NCBI GenBank assembly: GCA_039821555.1
Contig: JBCBNX010000005.1
Location: 1 to 34,969, forward strand
DNA from: Bacteroidota bacterium
Lineage (GTDB): Bacteria > Bacteroidota > Rhodothermia > Rhodothermales > Rubricoccaceae
Direction: 5' to 3'
Length of the DNA stretch: 34,969 nucleotides
The notes under the pieces: model-generated
The model's input: the letters and a program-made list of their open reading frames with translations, nothing else
Told to the model about the DNA's origin: nothing
The model's database searches: none
Translations under genes and position numbers: made by a program
In this document: positions 1-8,644 of the stretch, piece by piece
Numbering within the stretch: the first letter of the stretch is position 1
How the letters are laid out: each line of letters opens with the position of its first letter

Positions 1-1
1 G

Positions 2-64
2 GTGCGTTCGCTGACGCTGTACCACTGGTGGCCGGGCGGCGCTGACCACATCGCAACTCATTAG
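2..64 (+). CDS. Possible 3' end of a gene entering from the left edge
   Basis: The second reading frame is open from the window edge to a TAG at 62-64 and would encode about 20 C-terminal residues ending in DHIATH. Frame 1 stops at 43-45 and frame 3 almost at once, so frame 2 is the best candidate. The hairpin terminator at 87-120 lies just downstream, which fits a gene ending here. Too little is present to name it. Confidence 0.25.
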   Translation: MRSLTLYHWWPGGADHIATH

Positions 65-86
65 CCGGAGATGGTATGAAACGTGA

Positions 87-120
87 AACGGGGTCGGTAG
101 CATCGTCTACCGACCCCGTT
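87..120. terminator. Bidirectional hairpin terminator, 14-bp perfect stem
   Basis: Bases 87-100 (AACGGGGTCGGTAG) pair perfectly with 107-120 around a six-base loop, CATCGT. The hairpin sits between the partial forward gene at the left edge and the stop of the reverse gene at 140, so it can serve both. On the reverse strand it is followed by a T-rich stretch (TTTCACGTTTCATA), as in an intrinsic terminator; on the forward strand the following bases are only moderately T-rich. Confidence 0.75.
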
Positions 121-139
121 GGTTGTCTCACCCCGTCAG

Positions 140-1333
140 CTAGAACCGTAGCAGCGCCGCGACGGGGCCGTGCGGCTCCAGCGCCGTGCGCGCGTCGTCG
201 GAGCGGACGAGTTCGAGCGAGGCTCCCTGTTCGAGAGCGCGTTCGAGCATCACCTCCACGAGGTCCGACTCCGGCTCGATGCCCTCGCCCGTCATCGGAT
301 GGTCGCCCTCGGTGAGCGTCGTGAGCATACCCGTCTCAACGCCGCGCCCACCAGGCTGCCGGAAGGCGTCGTCCACGACGAGCGTCATCACGCGCTGCTG
401 GTTGAGCATCTGCAGCGTCTCGTCGAGGCCCGTGACGGCGCGGTTGGTGAGCTGCTCACGAATGTGCGCGATGGTTGCGGTTTCCTCTTCGGCTTCCACG
501 GCTCGCTGCACGGGGGCCGCCCGCTCCGCCACCTCCACGGCCGTAGCGTTCGTGTCGCACGCGAACGACGCTGCGATGGTCTGGCGCGTGGCCTGGTCGA
601 GCGCGTCGAGGAACGGCGCCTCCATGTCGGTGGGCACGCTGTAGATCGTATGCCGGACGCCTAGTTCTTTCACCATCAGCTCCAGCGCGTGCGCCGAGCG
701 CTTGGCGTGGTCCCGCTTGCGCGCCTCGCGCTGGTCCTGGCGTTGGTCTTTCGAGGCATGGTCCCACGTCTCTACTTCCTTGCCGTCGAGCGTGAGCACC
801 TCCTCGACAAGGCCGATCTGCGCGAAGAAGTACCGCGTCTTCGCAAACGACACAAGCACGATGGCAAAGCGGTCGTGCTCGTCGCGCAGGCGGGCGAGCG
901 GGCGCACGTAGGGCCGGTTGTTGAGGTGCACGGCCGTGGGCAGGTCGAGCGCCGTGCCAACCTGGCGGAAGAGGCCAATGCCCTCGCAGGCGAAGAACGC
1001 GAGCCCACGCCCGGTCCGGGGCAGCCTCTTTTCGAGCGCCGCCTCGATGCGGTTGAGTTCGGCCTGCACGGCCGCGCGGTCTGCGTCCTGCTCGTCGGCG
1101 AGGGCAAGGGCCTGGCGGCTGAGGTCCTTGAACGTGATGCGCCAGGCGTCGCCGGAGCGGGCCTCCGGGTCGAGCGTCATGTAGAGGCTCAGGACAGGCG
1201 CGCCGTCCGAGACGAGGCCGTTGAGTTCTTGGAGGTGCTCGGCGGAGAGGAAATGGAAGCCGGGCGACGTGGTCCGCTCGTGGAGTTCCTGGATGAACAC
1301 ATCGCGCTGTTCGGCGGAAAGGACTGTTCTCAT
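140..1333 (-). CDS. baeRF-type (bacterial/archaeal eRF1-like) protein
   Basis: This 397-residue soluble protein begins MRTVLSAEQRDVF and ends in VAALLRF. The arrangement is an N-terminal part with an ALEKRLPRTGRGLAFF motif and a Vms1/eRF1-like middle (FAIVLVSFAKTRYFFAQIG), then a Lys/Arg-rich HASKDQRQDQREARKRDH linker. The C-terminal half resembles the last eRF1 domain (TGLDETLQMLNQQRVMTLVVDD). It matches the bacterial eRF1-like (baeRF) families, relatives of release factors and Vms1-type peptidyl-tRNA hydrolases; no GGQ motif is visible. The biochemical role is unproven in bacteria, with ribosome rescue or stress functions proposed by homology. The reverse frame is open far upstream of this start, but sequence beyond residue 1 is low-complexity antisense of the glycan genes, so ATG at 1333 is the sensible start. 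Confidence 0.75.
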   Translation of the reverse strand: MRTVLSAEQRDVFIQELHERTTSPGFHFLSAEHLQELNGLVSDGAPVLSLYMTLDPEARSGDAWRITFKDLSRQALALADEQDADRAAVQAELNRIEAALEKRLPRTGRGLAFFACEGIGLFRQVGTALDLPTAVHLNNRPYVRPLARLRDEHDRFAIVLVSFAKTRYFFAQIGLVEEVLTLDGKEVETWDHASKDQRQDQREARKRDHAKRSAHALELMVKELGVRHTIYSVPTDMEAPFLDALDQATRQTIAASFACDTNATAVEVAERAAPVQRAVEAEEETATIAHIREQLTNRAVTGLDETLQMLNQQRVMTLVVDDAFRQPGGRGVETGMLTTLTEGDHPMTGEGIEPESDLVEVMLERALEQGASLELVRSDDARTALEPHGPVAALLRF

Positions 1334-1759
1334 GAGCCGTAGAGTCGAATGAAATGGACGAACAGATGGAGGCCTGACTAAACCGGAAGCCCTTCCGAAA
1401 AGGTCCACCAACCCCAGCATCATCCGTGCTAGCGCTGTCACTCTTCGTGGCGATGAATACGAGCGTGAGGCGTAGGCCGATGTGGAGGTCGCCATTGTTG
1501 CTCGATCACGAGGTCGAGCATGACGGCGCGCGGCATGCGGAGAGAAACAACCGAATAGGAGCGCGTCCCGCCTGGTCAAGCCGGGTCTCCAAGCCGCCGC
1601 CCCACCTGATCGTTTCGCGAAATTCTGCGCGGTGTGCCGCTCGTAGCCGGCGTGGCCCCGCGTGCGGCCGTGGGCGCGCATTCTGTGTAGAACGGCATAA
1701 ACCTTGTTTAGGTAGCCAGTCCGCACGACCTTCTTCCTGTTTGTTTTCGCGCTCCCGCC
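1334..1759. other. Divergent intergenic region
   Basis: This 426-bp gap separates the reverse baeRF gene from the forward glycan genes and should contain promoters for both. I see a small inverted repeat, TAAAC-CTT-GTTTA, near 1700, but no convincing TTG/TAnnTTTG promoter pair. Open frames here lack recognisable protein features and look like shadows of high-GC sequence. Confidence 0.4.
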
Positions 1760-3127
1760 GTGCCTCCTTCCTCGCTCGTGAACGCGCCCTCCGCCCTGCC
1801 CACCCCTCGCTCGGGCACGCTCTCGGACGCCCCCTCTGGCCCAGGCCCGGGCGTGCCGCCACGGCCGCGCGTGCTGCTGCTCGCCTACGCCTGCAGCCCC
1901 TACCACGGCTCGGAGCCGAAGGTCGGCTGGAACCGCACCGTCGAGGCCGCGCACTACTGTGACGTGTGGGTCATCACCGAGCAGCGCGAGTTCGAGGACG
2001 ACATCCGTCGCTTCGAAGCTGAGCACGGCCCGCTGCCGGGCGTCCACTGGCACTTTGAGCCGCTCACCGACCGCGAGTGGGCCAACAAGACGCGGCCGTT
2101 CATCAACAGCGGCGCCTTCCGGGCATGGAACCGCCGCGCGGCCGACAAGGCCCGCGCGCTGCACGCCGAGGTCGGCTTCGACCTCGTCCACCACGTCAAC
2201 ATGGTCGGCTTCCGCGAGCCAGGCTATGGCTGGGAGTTCGACGACGTGCCCTTCGTCTGGGGCCCTATCGGCGGGACGCAGAACTTCCCCTGGCGGTTTC
2301 TGCACACCATCACGCCGCGCGCTGCCGCCGCAGAGATGGTACGCAACGTAGCCAACCGGCTCCAGCTCTGGCTCAGCCCACGCGTCCGCAAGGCCGCGAA
2401 CCGCGCCGACGTGGTCCTGGCGGCCAACTCGACCAACCAGCGGCACCTCGCCCAGCTGACCCGCACGACGCCGCAACTGCTGCTGGAGACCGGCGTCCGG
2501 GCCGTAGGCACCCCGAAGCGCTGGGCCGACCGCCGGCCTGGACCCGTCCGCGTCCTGTGGGTGGGCCTTTGCGTCCGGCGCAAGGGCACCACCCTCATGC
2601 GCCGCGCCTTCGAGCACCTCCTCGACGGCCCCGGCGCCTACGAGCTCACCGTCATCGGCCACGGCCCCGACGCGGACAGCTTCGACGGCCTCCCCCACTG
2701 CGACGTGAAGGGCTTCCTGCCCTATGCCGAGGCCCTCGAATCCTACGCCGACGCGGACCTCTTCGTCTTCTCCAGCCTGCGTGACACGTCGGGCAACGTC
2801 GTCCTCGAAGCGTTCGCCAACGGCCTGCCCGTCGTGGCGCTCGACCACCAGGGCGCTCGCGACATGGTCACGGCCGACTGCGGTGCGAAGGTGCCGGTGT
2901 CGTGGCCTGGGCAGACCGCCCGCGGCATCGCGGAAGCCGTCCGCAGCATCACCGCCACGGCCGAGCGCTACGACCGCCTCAGCGCCGGAGCCATCGAACG
3001 CGCGAAGGACTACGCCTGGACACGCAACGGCGAGATCGTGAACGAGATCTATACCGAGTTGACCGGCAAGCAGGGCACGTTCCGGCGGGTGCTCCCCGAT
3101 GCGCTTCGGACGAGCGTCGGTCGCTAA
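1760..3127 (+). CDS. Glycosyltransferase, GT4-like (GT-B fold)
   Basis: A 455-residue enzyme predicted to move a sugar from a nucleotide-sugar donor onto a surface glycan or lipid-linked intermediate at the inner face of the membrane. After a Pro/Ser-rich N-terminus (about residues 1-33), the first Rossmann domain starts at RVLLLAYACSPYHGSEPKVGW. The C-terminal domain begins near VRVLWVGLCVRRKGTT and carries the retaining-GT donor motif, with an EAFANGLPVVALD segment preceded by SSLRDTSGN. The start is GTG; a later start is possible because the first 30 residues are low complexity. The polysaccharide deacetylase gene follows after 15 bp, so the two are probably cotranscribed. Acceptor and sugar cannot be read from the sequence. 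Confidence 0.85.
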   Translation: MPPSSLVNAPSALPTPRSGTLSDAPSGPGPGVPPRPRVLLLAYACSPYHGSEPKVGWNRTVEAAHYCDVWVITEQREFEDDIRRFEAEHGPLPGVHWHFEPLTDREWANKTRPFINSGAFRAWNRRAADKARALHAEVGFDLVHHVNMVGFREPGYGWEFDDVPFVWGPIGGTQNFPWRFLHTITPRAAAAEMVRNVANRLQLWLSPRVRKAANRADVVLAANSTNQRHLAQLTRTTPQLLLETGVRAVGTPKRWADRRPGPVRVLWVGLCVRRKGTTLMRRAFEHLLDGPGAYELTVIGHGPDADSFDGLPHCDVKGFLPYAEALESYADADLFVFSSLRDTSGNVVLEAFANGLPVVALDHQGARDMVTADCGAKVPVSWPGQTARGIAEAVRSITATAERYDRLSAGAIERAKDYAWTRNGEIVNEIYTELTGKQGTFRRVLPDALRTSVGR

Positions 3128-3142
3128 CCGCTTGGGACGCCT

Positions 3143-4018
3143 ATGCTGAAGGACGCTGTCAAGCAAACTGCGGGGCTCATCGCCACGGGCTTGCGCGGCG
3201 CGCTGGGACGCCGCACGCGAGGCGCTGGGCTCCTGATCTACCACCGCGTCGCCGAGAACGTGTTCGGTGTCCCGGATGATCGCACGCTCAACGTGCCGCC
3301 CGCTGCGTTCGAGCAGCACCTCGTCGGGCTGCGCACGCGTGGCTACCGCTTCCTCGCCCTGCGCGATCTTCTCGCGGCGCATGCGAGCGGCGAGGTCCCG
3401 GACCGCGCCATCACGGACCGGGCTGTCGTGGTCACGTTCGACGACATCTACCAGAACGTAGTCGACGCTGCCGTGCCGATCCTGCGCCGCCTCGGTATCC
3501 CGGCGACGATGTTCGTGAGCACAGCGTTCGTGGACAGCACGGAGCCGTTTCCGTTCGATGCGTGGGCCCACGATCACCGCGCAAGGCTGCCCGCAAGCGC
3601 CTACCGCCCCGTCACCCGCGCTGGGCTGGACGCGCTCGTCGCCGATCCCCTCTTCGAGGTCGGCGCGCACACGCACACCCACGCCGTGTTCATCGACCGC
3701 CCCGACGCCTTCGAGGCTGACCTCGCCGAGAACCTGCGCTGGCTCGACGCCCGCCTCGGCATCGCCGCGCCCCCGTTCGCGTTCCCCTACGGACGGACCG
3801 CGTTCGGCTTCGCGGGCGGCGCGCTCACCGAGCGGGCGCGGACGCTCGGCGTGGCCTGCGCGCTCACGACCGACTGCACGCTCGTCACGACTGACAGCGA
3901 CCCCTACGCCTGGGGCCGCTTCAACGCCTACACCTGGGACACGCCCGCCACGCTCGACGCGAAGCTCGCCGGGTGGTACGGCTGGGCGCCCAGGCTGATG
4001 GAGCGCGTGATGGGATGA
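3143..4018 (+). CDS. Polysaccharide deacetylase (NodB/CE4-type)
   Basis: A 291-residue protein of the carbohydrate esterase 4 fold, which removes N- or O-acetyl groups from glycans using a metal ion. The metal and catalytic motif TFDD is at residues 98-101 (VVVTFDDIYQN; the usual Gly after DD is Ile here). A metal-binding H-x3-H lies in GAHTHTH (His176 and His180). A later FPYGRTAFG segment matches the conserved aromatic loop. No clear signal peptide is seen, although the N-terminus is amphipathic. It follows the glycosyltransferase by 15 bp and precedes a flippase, which suggests editing of an exported polysaccharide. The substrate is unknown. Confidence 0.87.
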   Translation: MLKDAVKQTAGLIATGLRGALGRRTRGAGLLIYHRVAENVFGVPDDRTLNVPPAAFEQHLVGLRTRGYRFLALRDLLAAHASGEVPDRAITDRAVVVTFDDIYQNVVDAAVPILRRLGIPATMFVSTAFVDSTEPFPFDAWAHDHRARLPASAYRPVTRAGLDALVADPLFEVGAHTHTHAVFIDRPDAFEADLAENLRWLDARLGIAAPPFAFPYGRTAFGFAGGALTERARTLGVACALTTDCTLVTTDSDPYAWGRFNAYTWDTPATLDAKLAGWYGWAPRLMERVMG

Positions 4019-4105
4019 GCGCGGCGGTGTCGCGGTGTTGCAGTGAGGTGGTTTTGACGTGAGGTTGTGACTGCGCGGTTGCGCTGAGACGCTGCGGCCT
4101 GATCT

Positions 4106-5500
4106 TTGCCCTCCACGCCCCCGTTCTCCACCCTCGCATTCTCCTGCGCCTCGGTGCTCTTCACGTCCGCCCAGACTCCCGACACGCCCGACGACGAGGC
4201 TCCCTCGCTGTCGTGGCAGCAGCAGCTTCGCTGGCGGATGTGGCGGTTCCTCGCGGGGCCGCTCGGCAAGAGCGGCGTGTCGATGGCGGACCAGGCGCTC
4301 GTGAGCGCGGGGCGGCTGCTCGTGAGCATCGTCGTGGCGCGGGCGGCGGGGGCCGATGCACTCGGGCTCTACGCGCTCGCGTTCACGATCCTGCTGCTCG
4401 CCGAGGCGCTCGCGGAGACGCTCGTGGCGCTGCCCTACACGGTCTACAGCCAACGGCTCGGTGCGAAGGCGCGGCGGTCGTACCTCGGGAGCGCGCTCGT
4501 GCAAGCGGGCGGCCTCGGCCTTGGGATGGCGGTCCTCGTAGCGGTCGGCGGAGCCGTGGCGTGGATGGGCTTCGGCGAGGCTGGGCTGGGCGGCGTGCTC
4601 TTCGCGCTGGCGGGGATGCTGCCGCTGCGGCTGGTGATGGACCTCGGGCGGCGCGTCGCCTTCGCGCACCACCGCGTCCACACGGCGCTCGTGATGGACG
4701 TGCTGCTGATGGGGGTCCTCCTCGGCGGCCTCGGCGTGCTCGCGGCGACGGGCAACGTGACCGTGTGGGACGTCTATGCGCTCTACGGCGCAGCGTGCCT
4801 GCTCCCACTCTGGCTCGCGTTCCGTCCCCTCCAGCGGGGCGACGGCGGCTTCCGCTGGCGCGTGGCACCGGCTACGGCCCGCGACGACCTTCGCCGGAAC
4901 TGGCGCTTCGGGCGCTGGGTGGCGGCCGGGCGCATCTCCGTCAACGGGCGCGAGTTCGGCATCCCGTGGCTGCTCGCGGCGTTCGCCGGGACGGCCGCCG
5001 TCGGCTTCATGGACGCGGCGATGAAGGTCGTCGGGCTGATCTTCCCGATGATCACGGCGCTCGCGAACGTGCTCACGCCGAGCATCGCGGCGGCCTATGC
5101 CGAGGACGGCGTGGGCGCGGTGCGGCGGATGGTCGCGCGGACGGCGCTGCTGATGGGCCTCGCCACGGGCACGGTGGCGCTCGGCCTCGCGTTCGGCAGC
5201 GAGTGGGTGATCGCGCTCTTCTTCGGCGACGAGTTCGGCGGGCAGCACACCGCCGTCGTCGTCTACGCCGTGGCGACGGTCGTGGAGGCCATCGGCATGC
5301 CCGCCGACGCGGGGCTGTGGGCCATCGAGCGGCCCAACGTGGGGTTCTACATCAACCTTGTGAGCATGGTGACGGCCTTTGCGGTGGCGTGGGCGCTGAT
5401 CCCCTCGCTCGGCGTGCTCGGCGCGATCTGGGGCATCGCCACGGGCAAGGGCGTCGCGACGACGGGCCAACTGGCGTGCTTCTGGTGGCTCAGCCGGTGA
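4106..5500 (+). CDS. Wzx-like oligosaccharide flippase / polysaccharide export membrane protein
   Basis: A polytopic membrane protein of up to 464 residues with about 12 hydrophobic segments, resembling the MATE/MVF-superfamily flippases that turn lipid-linked oligosaccharides across the inner membrane. The conserved start of the fold is visible: FLAGPLGKSGVSMADQALVSAG followed by VARAAGADALGLYALAF, the typical first two helices. The start is uncertain. A TTG at 4106 opens the longest frame, while a GTG at 4154 gives a protein starting just before the first helix-proximal segment and looks equally good. It is third in the glycan gene run, 87 bp after the deacetylase. Together with the glycosyltransferase it suggests assembly and export of a surface polysaccharide, but no polymerase is present in the window. 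Confidence 0.8.
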   Translation: MPSTPPFSTLAFSCASVLFTSAQTPDTPDDEAPSLSWQQQLRWRMWRFLAGPLGKSGVSMADQALVSAGRLLVSIVVARAAGADALGLYALAFTILLLAEALAETLVALPYTVYSQRLGAKARRSYLGSALVQAGGLGLGMAVLVAVGGAVAWMGFGEAGLGGVLFALAGMLPLRLVMDLGRRVAFAHHRVHTALVMDVLLMGVLLGGLGVLAATGNVTVWDVYALYGAACLLPLWLAFRPLQRGDGGFRWRVAPATARDDLRRNWRFGRWVAAGRISVNGREFGIPWLLAAFAGTAAVGFMDAAMKVVGLIFPMITALANVLTPSIAAAYAEDGVGAVRRMVARTALLMGLATGTVALGLAFGSEWVIALFFGDEFGGQHTAVVVYAVATVVEAIGMPADAGLWAIERPNVGFYINLVSMVTAFAVAWALIPSLGVLGAIWGIATGKGVATTGQLACFWWLSR

Positions 5501-6010
5501 ATCGGCGTTGGCCGTCGTCCAACAGCGCGCGGCCGAGCACTGGAGATCGAACCAAACGCCCTGGAGGTTGGAACTTGACAGCACGCCGTCCTCTGCAGGA
5601 CTCGTCTCTTTCCGTTGATTCGACGCGTCCGCCTTATGCTCTTCCACGTCGTGTACCATACCACCGTGGGCAACGCCGCCGCGCAGACGCAGCGCTTCTC
5701 GATCATGCGATGAGTTGGGGATAAGCAGGCGTGCAGACGCTCAGCGGCGTCTATCAGCCGCTCGGTCTCTCGGCTCCCCCCGCTTGTACGCCTGCAACGG
5801 CGCACAAGCTGTCCCCCTCATGCGTGAGGGGGACAGTTTACTACGTGAACCTTCGGTTTGAGGAGCGGAGCGCACTGCGCGGAGCCGACGCAGGACGGGG
5901 GGAGCCGAGCCGAGCACGACCTCCACACCTGGCGCACAGTCCATTACGAGGGACCTACTGGGAGCCCTCCCTTCGGTGGACCATGTCGTCGCCCCCAACC
6001 GCGCGGCGCC
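5501..6010. other. Convergent intergenic region
   Basis: About 510 bp between the end of the forward flippase and the end of the reverse NHL lipoprotein gene. Its one clear structure is the 65-bp double-hairpin repeat at 5772-5836. Open frames here have no protein-like features. Confidence 0.4.
5772..5836 (+). repeat. 65-bp double-hairpin dispersed repeat, copy 1
   Basis: The element starts GGCTCCCCCCGCTTG and ends GAGGGGGACAG. It contains two hairpins: GCTTGT...ACAAGC with an inner CGCC/GGCG stem, and a 12-bp perfect stem CTGTCCCCCTCA / TGAGGGGGACAG (5809-5820 with 5825-5836). A second copy lies in the opposite orientation at 13641-13705. Lying between convergent genes, it may also act as a terminator. 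Confidence 0.75.
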
Positions 6011-7393
6011 CTACTCGAAGTCCGTGTTCAGGCGGTAGCGGCTGATGCGGCCGTTGCCGGTGTCGGCCACGTAGACGATGCGGTCGTAGTAGGCCACGCC
6101 CTGCGGGTTGCGGAACTGGAGCGCGCCGCCGCCGGTGCCGCCGAACGAGACGCGGATCGGCGTCGGGTCGGTCTCCCCCGGAGGCGGGGCCACGCCCTCC
6201 ACGCCGGTCGCGTTGAAGACGAACAGGCTGTCCTGCACCGCGTCGGCCACGAAGAGGTAGCGCGTCGCGTCGGCCGCGAAGGCGAGGCTCGTCGGCGCGC
6301 CGAACTGGAAGTCGTCGTAGAGCCCGCCGGGCGTGTCCGGGGCCGCCCCGGCGGCGAAGCGCTCGGTGTCCACGCGGTACTCGATGCCGTCCGAGGTCTC
6401 CACCACCAGGATCGACACGACGCCGTAGCGCAGCGGCTGCTGCGGGCTGTCGGGGGCCTCCACCGGCGACTGTGCGATGAGGAAGTTGCGGTCGAGCGGC
6501 TCGTCGAAGTCCTGTGGCGGGCCGAGGAAGGTGAGCACGTCCGAGGGGTAGTAGGCGCTCAGGAGGCCCGGCTGGCTGGGCGAGAGCGCGAAGATGAACT
6601 GCTCGTAGTCGCCCTCGGCGTTGAAGGTCAGGAGCGCGTTGAAGGGGCTGAACGAGAGGTTGGGCCGCCCGTCGCCGGTGCCGTTGCGCGTGAGCGTGTT
6701 GACGGGCCCGCGCCGGGTGACGTAGAACCGCCCGTCGGCCAGCGTGGCGACGCCCGTGAAGACGGCGTCCTCGTCGGAGAACGTACCCACAACGGTGCCG
6801 CCGTCCTGGCGCTCGTAGACGTCGGGCTCGTCGAACTGGCCGGAGAGCGCGCGGCTGGCGTCGCTGAACGGGTGCCAGATCTTGGCCTTGACGATGGGCG
6901 CGCCGGTCGTGAGGCCGCCGATGCGGTAGACCACGGCGAGGTCGCACTGCTCGCCGCCCCCGCTGGACGGGCAGGTCGCCCCGGCGACGGTCGTGTCGCG
7001 GCGCGCGGCGATGAATACATCGAGGTCGCGCCCTTGCGTGACGGCGGTGATGTCGCGCAGCGGCTGGCCCTCGACCTGGTCGAGGAGGAACTGCGGACGG
7101 CCCGCGAGGTCGAGCACGTGCAGGCCGCGGTCGTCGGCCACGTAGACGAACTCGTCGTAACCCACGTAGACGTCGGACGGGTTCTCGAACGGCCCGTTGA
7201 CGCCCTGGGTGAAGAACGGCGTCAGCGGCACGTAGCCGACCTCGTCCACGAGCGTCGGGTCGGTCTGGCCCTCTTCGAGGATCTCGTCGGTGATGAGGTC
7301 GTCCTTCGAGCCGAAGACCGCGTCGCAGCCGGAAAGGAGGAGCAGGGCTGCCAGAAGGGCGCTCGTAGGAATTCGGAAAGGAAGGAAGAGCAC
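6011..7393 (-). CDS. Lipoprotein with NHL/beta-propeller-like repeats
   Basis: A 460-residue exported lipoprotein. A signal sequence (IPTSALLAALLLLSGC) ends in a lipobox with Cys23 as the lipidated residue. The mature part has repeated blade-like segments: NPSDVYVGYDEFVYVADDRGLHVLDLAG, then APTSLAFAADATRYLFVADAVQDSLFVF, and finally a classic NHL ending FRNPQGVAYYDRIVYVADTGNGRISRY. Such propellers usually bind partners or ligands and are rarely enzymes. It is the last gene of the six-gene reverse-strand surface module, separated from the PorV-like gene by a palindromic repeat. The ligand is unknown. Confidence 0.75.
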   Translation of the reverse strand: MLFLPFRIPTSALLAALLLLSGCDAVFGSKDDLITDEILEEGQTDPTLVDEVGYVPLTPFFTQGVNGPFENPSDVYVGYDEFVYVADDRGLHVLDLAGRPQFLLDQVEGQPLRDITAVTQGRDLDVFIAARRDTTVAGATCPSSGGGEQCDLAVVYRIGGLTTGAPIVKAKIWHPFSDASRALSGQFDEPDVYERQDGGTVVGTFSDEDAVFTGVATLADGRFYVTRRGPVNTLTRNGTGDGRPNLSFSPFNALLTFNAEGDYEQFIFALSPSQPGLLSAYYPSDVLTFLGPPQDFDEPLDRNFLIAQSPVEAPDSPQQPLRYGVVSILVVETSDGIEYRVDTERFAAGAAPDTPGGLYDDFQFGAPTSLAFAADATRYLFVADAVQDSLFVFNATGVEGVAPPPGETDPTPIRVSFGGTGGGALQFRNPQGVAYYDRIVYVADTGNGRISRYRLNTDFE

Positions 7394-7415
7394 GGTTAGC
7401 GAGAACTTGCTTTTC

Positions 7416-7483
7416 TGTCATCCTGAACTTGATTCAGGATCTCAGCCAGTCCGTAGAGATGCTGAATCGAGTTCAGCATGACA
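7416..7483. repeat. Palindromic dispersed repeat (BIME-like twin hairpin)
   Basis: Two arms of 28 bases, TGTCATCCTGAA...GATCTC (7416-7443) and its near-complement ending in GTTCAGCATGACA, flank a 12-base loop. Each arm also folds by itself: CCTGAA-cttga-TTCAGG and GCTGAA-tcgag-TTCAGC. The two C/G mismatches in the long stem are exactly those needed to keep both small hairpins paired. It resembles the CCTGAACTTG-TTCAGG class of intergenic repeats widespread in bacteria. It lies between the PorV-like and NHL genes. Confidence 0.75.
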
Positions 7484-7500
7484 AGGTGGGGAAATCGAGG

Positions 7501-8553
7501 TCAGTCGAAGCTGACGAGAAAGCCGACGCGGTGGACGGCGCCGAGGCGGTCGAGGCGGTTGAAGCCGTAGTCGAGGCGGACGCCGTCGTAGCCGGGCGCG
7601 CGCACGCCAAGGCCGAAGCTGGGCAGCGTAGCCTCCTCGATGCCGAGCTGGTAGCCCCCGCGCAGCGTGAGGACGCGGTTCCAGGTGTACTCCAGCCCGA
7701 GGTTGAACCGCTCGGTGTCGTCGTTGGGGTTGGTGAGCTGGCCCGAGACGCGGAAGTCGTGCTGCGGCCCGGCGGGGCCGGTGAGGCCGAGCGCGCTCAG
7801 GCCGCGCAGGAGGTCGTAGCTCACGCCGAGGAGGAACGTCGTCGGGGGCGTGACGCGCGCGAACTCGTCGCCGGTGACCGTGACCGGCTCGCCGTTCTGG
7901 AGGTCGAGGTAGCTCACCTCGCCGGAGGGCCGCCCGTCGAGGCCGAAGTTGCGGATCGCCACGCCGAGGCGGACGCCCGTCTCGCCGACCGAGTAGGCCA
8001 CGCCGAGGTCGAGCAGCGCCGCCTGCGTGACCACGTCGAGGACGCTCTCGCGGGCGTACTTCACCGTAACGCCGTAGCTGAAGAGGTCGGTGAGCGCCTG
8101 CGAGACGGTAAGCCCCACGCCGAGGTCGACCAGCCGGAACGTGCGCCCGGTGCCATTCGGCCCCGACACCTCGGTCCGCTCGACGAGTTCGCCGGAGTCG
8201 AAGGCTTGGATGGAGAGCCCGAGCGTGTAGGGGCCGAGGCGGTAGAGGCCGCCCGCCCAGTAGAGCTGCGTGTCGACGTAGTAGTTCGTGAACGTGAGCG
8301 CGCCCTCCACGTCGCCTGCGCGGGCGATGAGCGCCGGGTTGTGCAGCAGCGCCGTCACGTCGTCGGCGTGCGAGACAACGCTCTCGCCGAGCGCCGCCGT
8401 GCGCGGGTCGACGGCCACCTTGAGGAACTGGAAGCCGGACGTGCCGCGCCGGTCCTCGCCGTAGCTCGGGAGCGGGCTCTGCGCAAAGGCCGGACCGCTT
8501 GAGAGGACCGTCCCTATGAGGCTGACTAGAAGGAGGAGCAGAGCGGCGCGCAT
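7501..8553 (-). CDS. PorV/PorQ-family outer-membrane beta-barrel protein
   Basis: A 350-residue exported protein; the signal peptide MRAALLLLLVSLIGTVLSSGPAFA ends in an Ala-x-Ala site. The mature N-terminus carries the PorV/PorQ signature (GTSGFQFLKVAVDPRTAALGESVVS, then DVTALLHNPALIAR). The rest alternates hydrophobic and polar residues with many short aromatic strands, ending in a barrel-like VGFLVSFD. PorV-type proteins help T9SS cargo cross or attach at the outer membrane. Its place between a TonB-dependent receptor and an NHL lipoprotein, with two likely T9SS cargos in the same module, supports a dedicated surface-delivery role. It is one member of a paralogous family, so it need not be the main PorV. 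Confidence 0.8.
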   Translation of the reverse strand: MRAALLLLLVSLIGTVLSSGPAFAQSPLPSYGEDRRGTSGFQFLKVAVDPRTAALGESVVSHADDVTALLHNPALIARAGDVEGALTFTNYYVDTQLYWAGGLYRLGPYTLGLSIQAFDSGELVERTEVSGPNGTGRTFRLVDLGVGLTVSQALTDLFSYGVTVKYARESVLDVVTQAALLDLGVAYSVGETGVRLGVAIRNFGLDGRPSGEVSYLDLQNGEPVTVTGDEFARVTPPTTFLLGVSYDLLRGLSALGLTGPAGPQHDFRVSGQLTNPNDDTERFNLGLEYTWNRVLTLRGGYQLGIEEATLPSFGLGVRAPGYDGVRLDYGFNRLDRLGAVHRVGFLVSFD

Positions 8554-8563
8554 GGCGTGGACG

Positions 8564-8644
8564 GTGGCAAGTAGCAGGTGGCAAGTGGCAAGGATGTGCT
8601 GGCAAATGAGCATCCTTGCCCACTTGCGCCTTGGCACTTGCTAC
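8564..8644. repeat. Imperfect inverted repeat, GTGGCAAG family, copy 1
   Basis: A long hairpin fills the gap between the TonB-dependent receptor and the PorV-like gene. The left arm runs GTGGCAAGTAGCAG...CAAGGATG, and the right arm CATCCTTG...GCACTTGCTAC. The core CAAGGATG (8589-8596) pairs perfectly with CATCCTTG (8611-8618), and the outer parts pair with bulges. The right arm ends directly at the receptor stop codon. A related GTGGCAAG hairpin is at 16090-16150. Confidence 0.65.

Noticed and set aside
1334..5659. Upstream part of a 1839-codon reverse-strand open frame ending at 140
   Set aside because: Only the last 397 codons look like a protein. The rest is Arg/Glu/His-rich low complexity antisense to three well-supported forward genes, a known effect of high GC content.
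5858..7399. Forward open frame of 513 codons opposite the NHL lipoprotein
   Set aside because: Low-complexity antisense of a gene with a lipobox and NHL-like blades; no protein features of its own.
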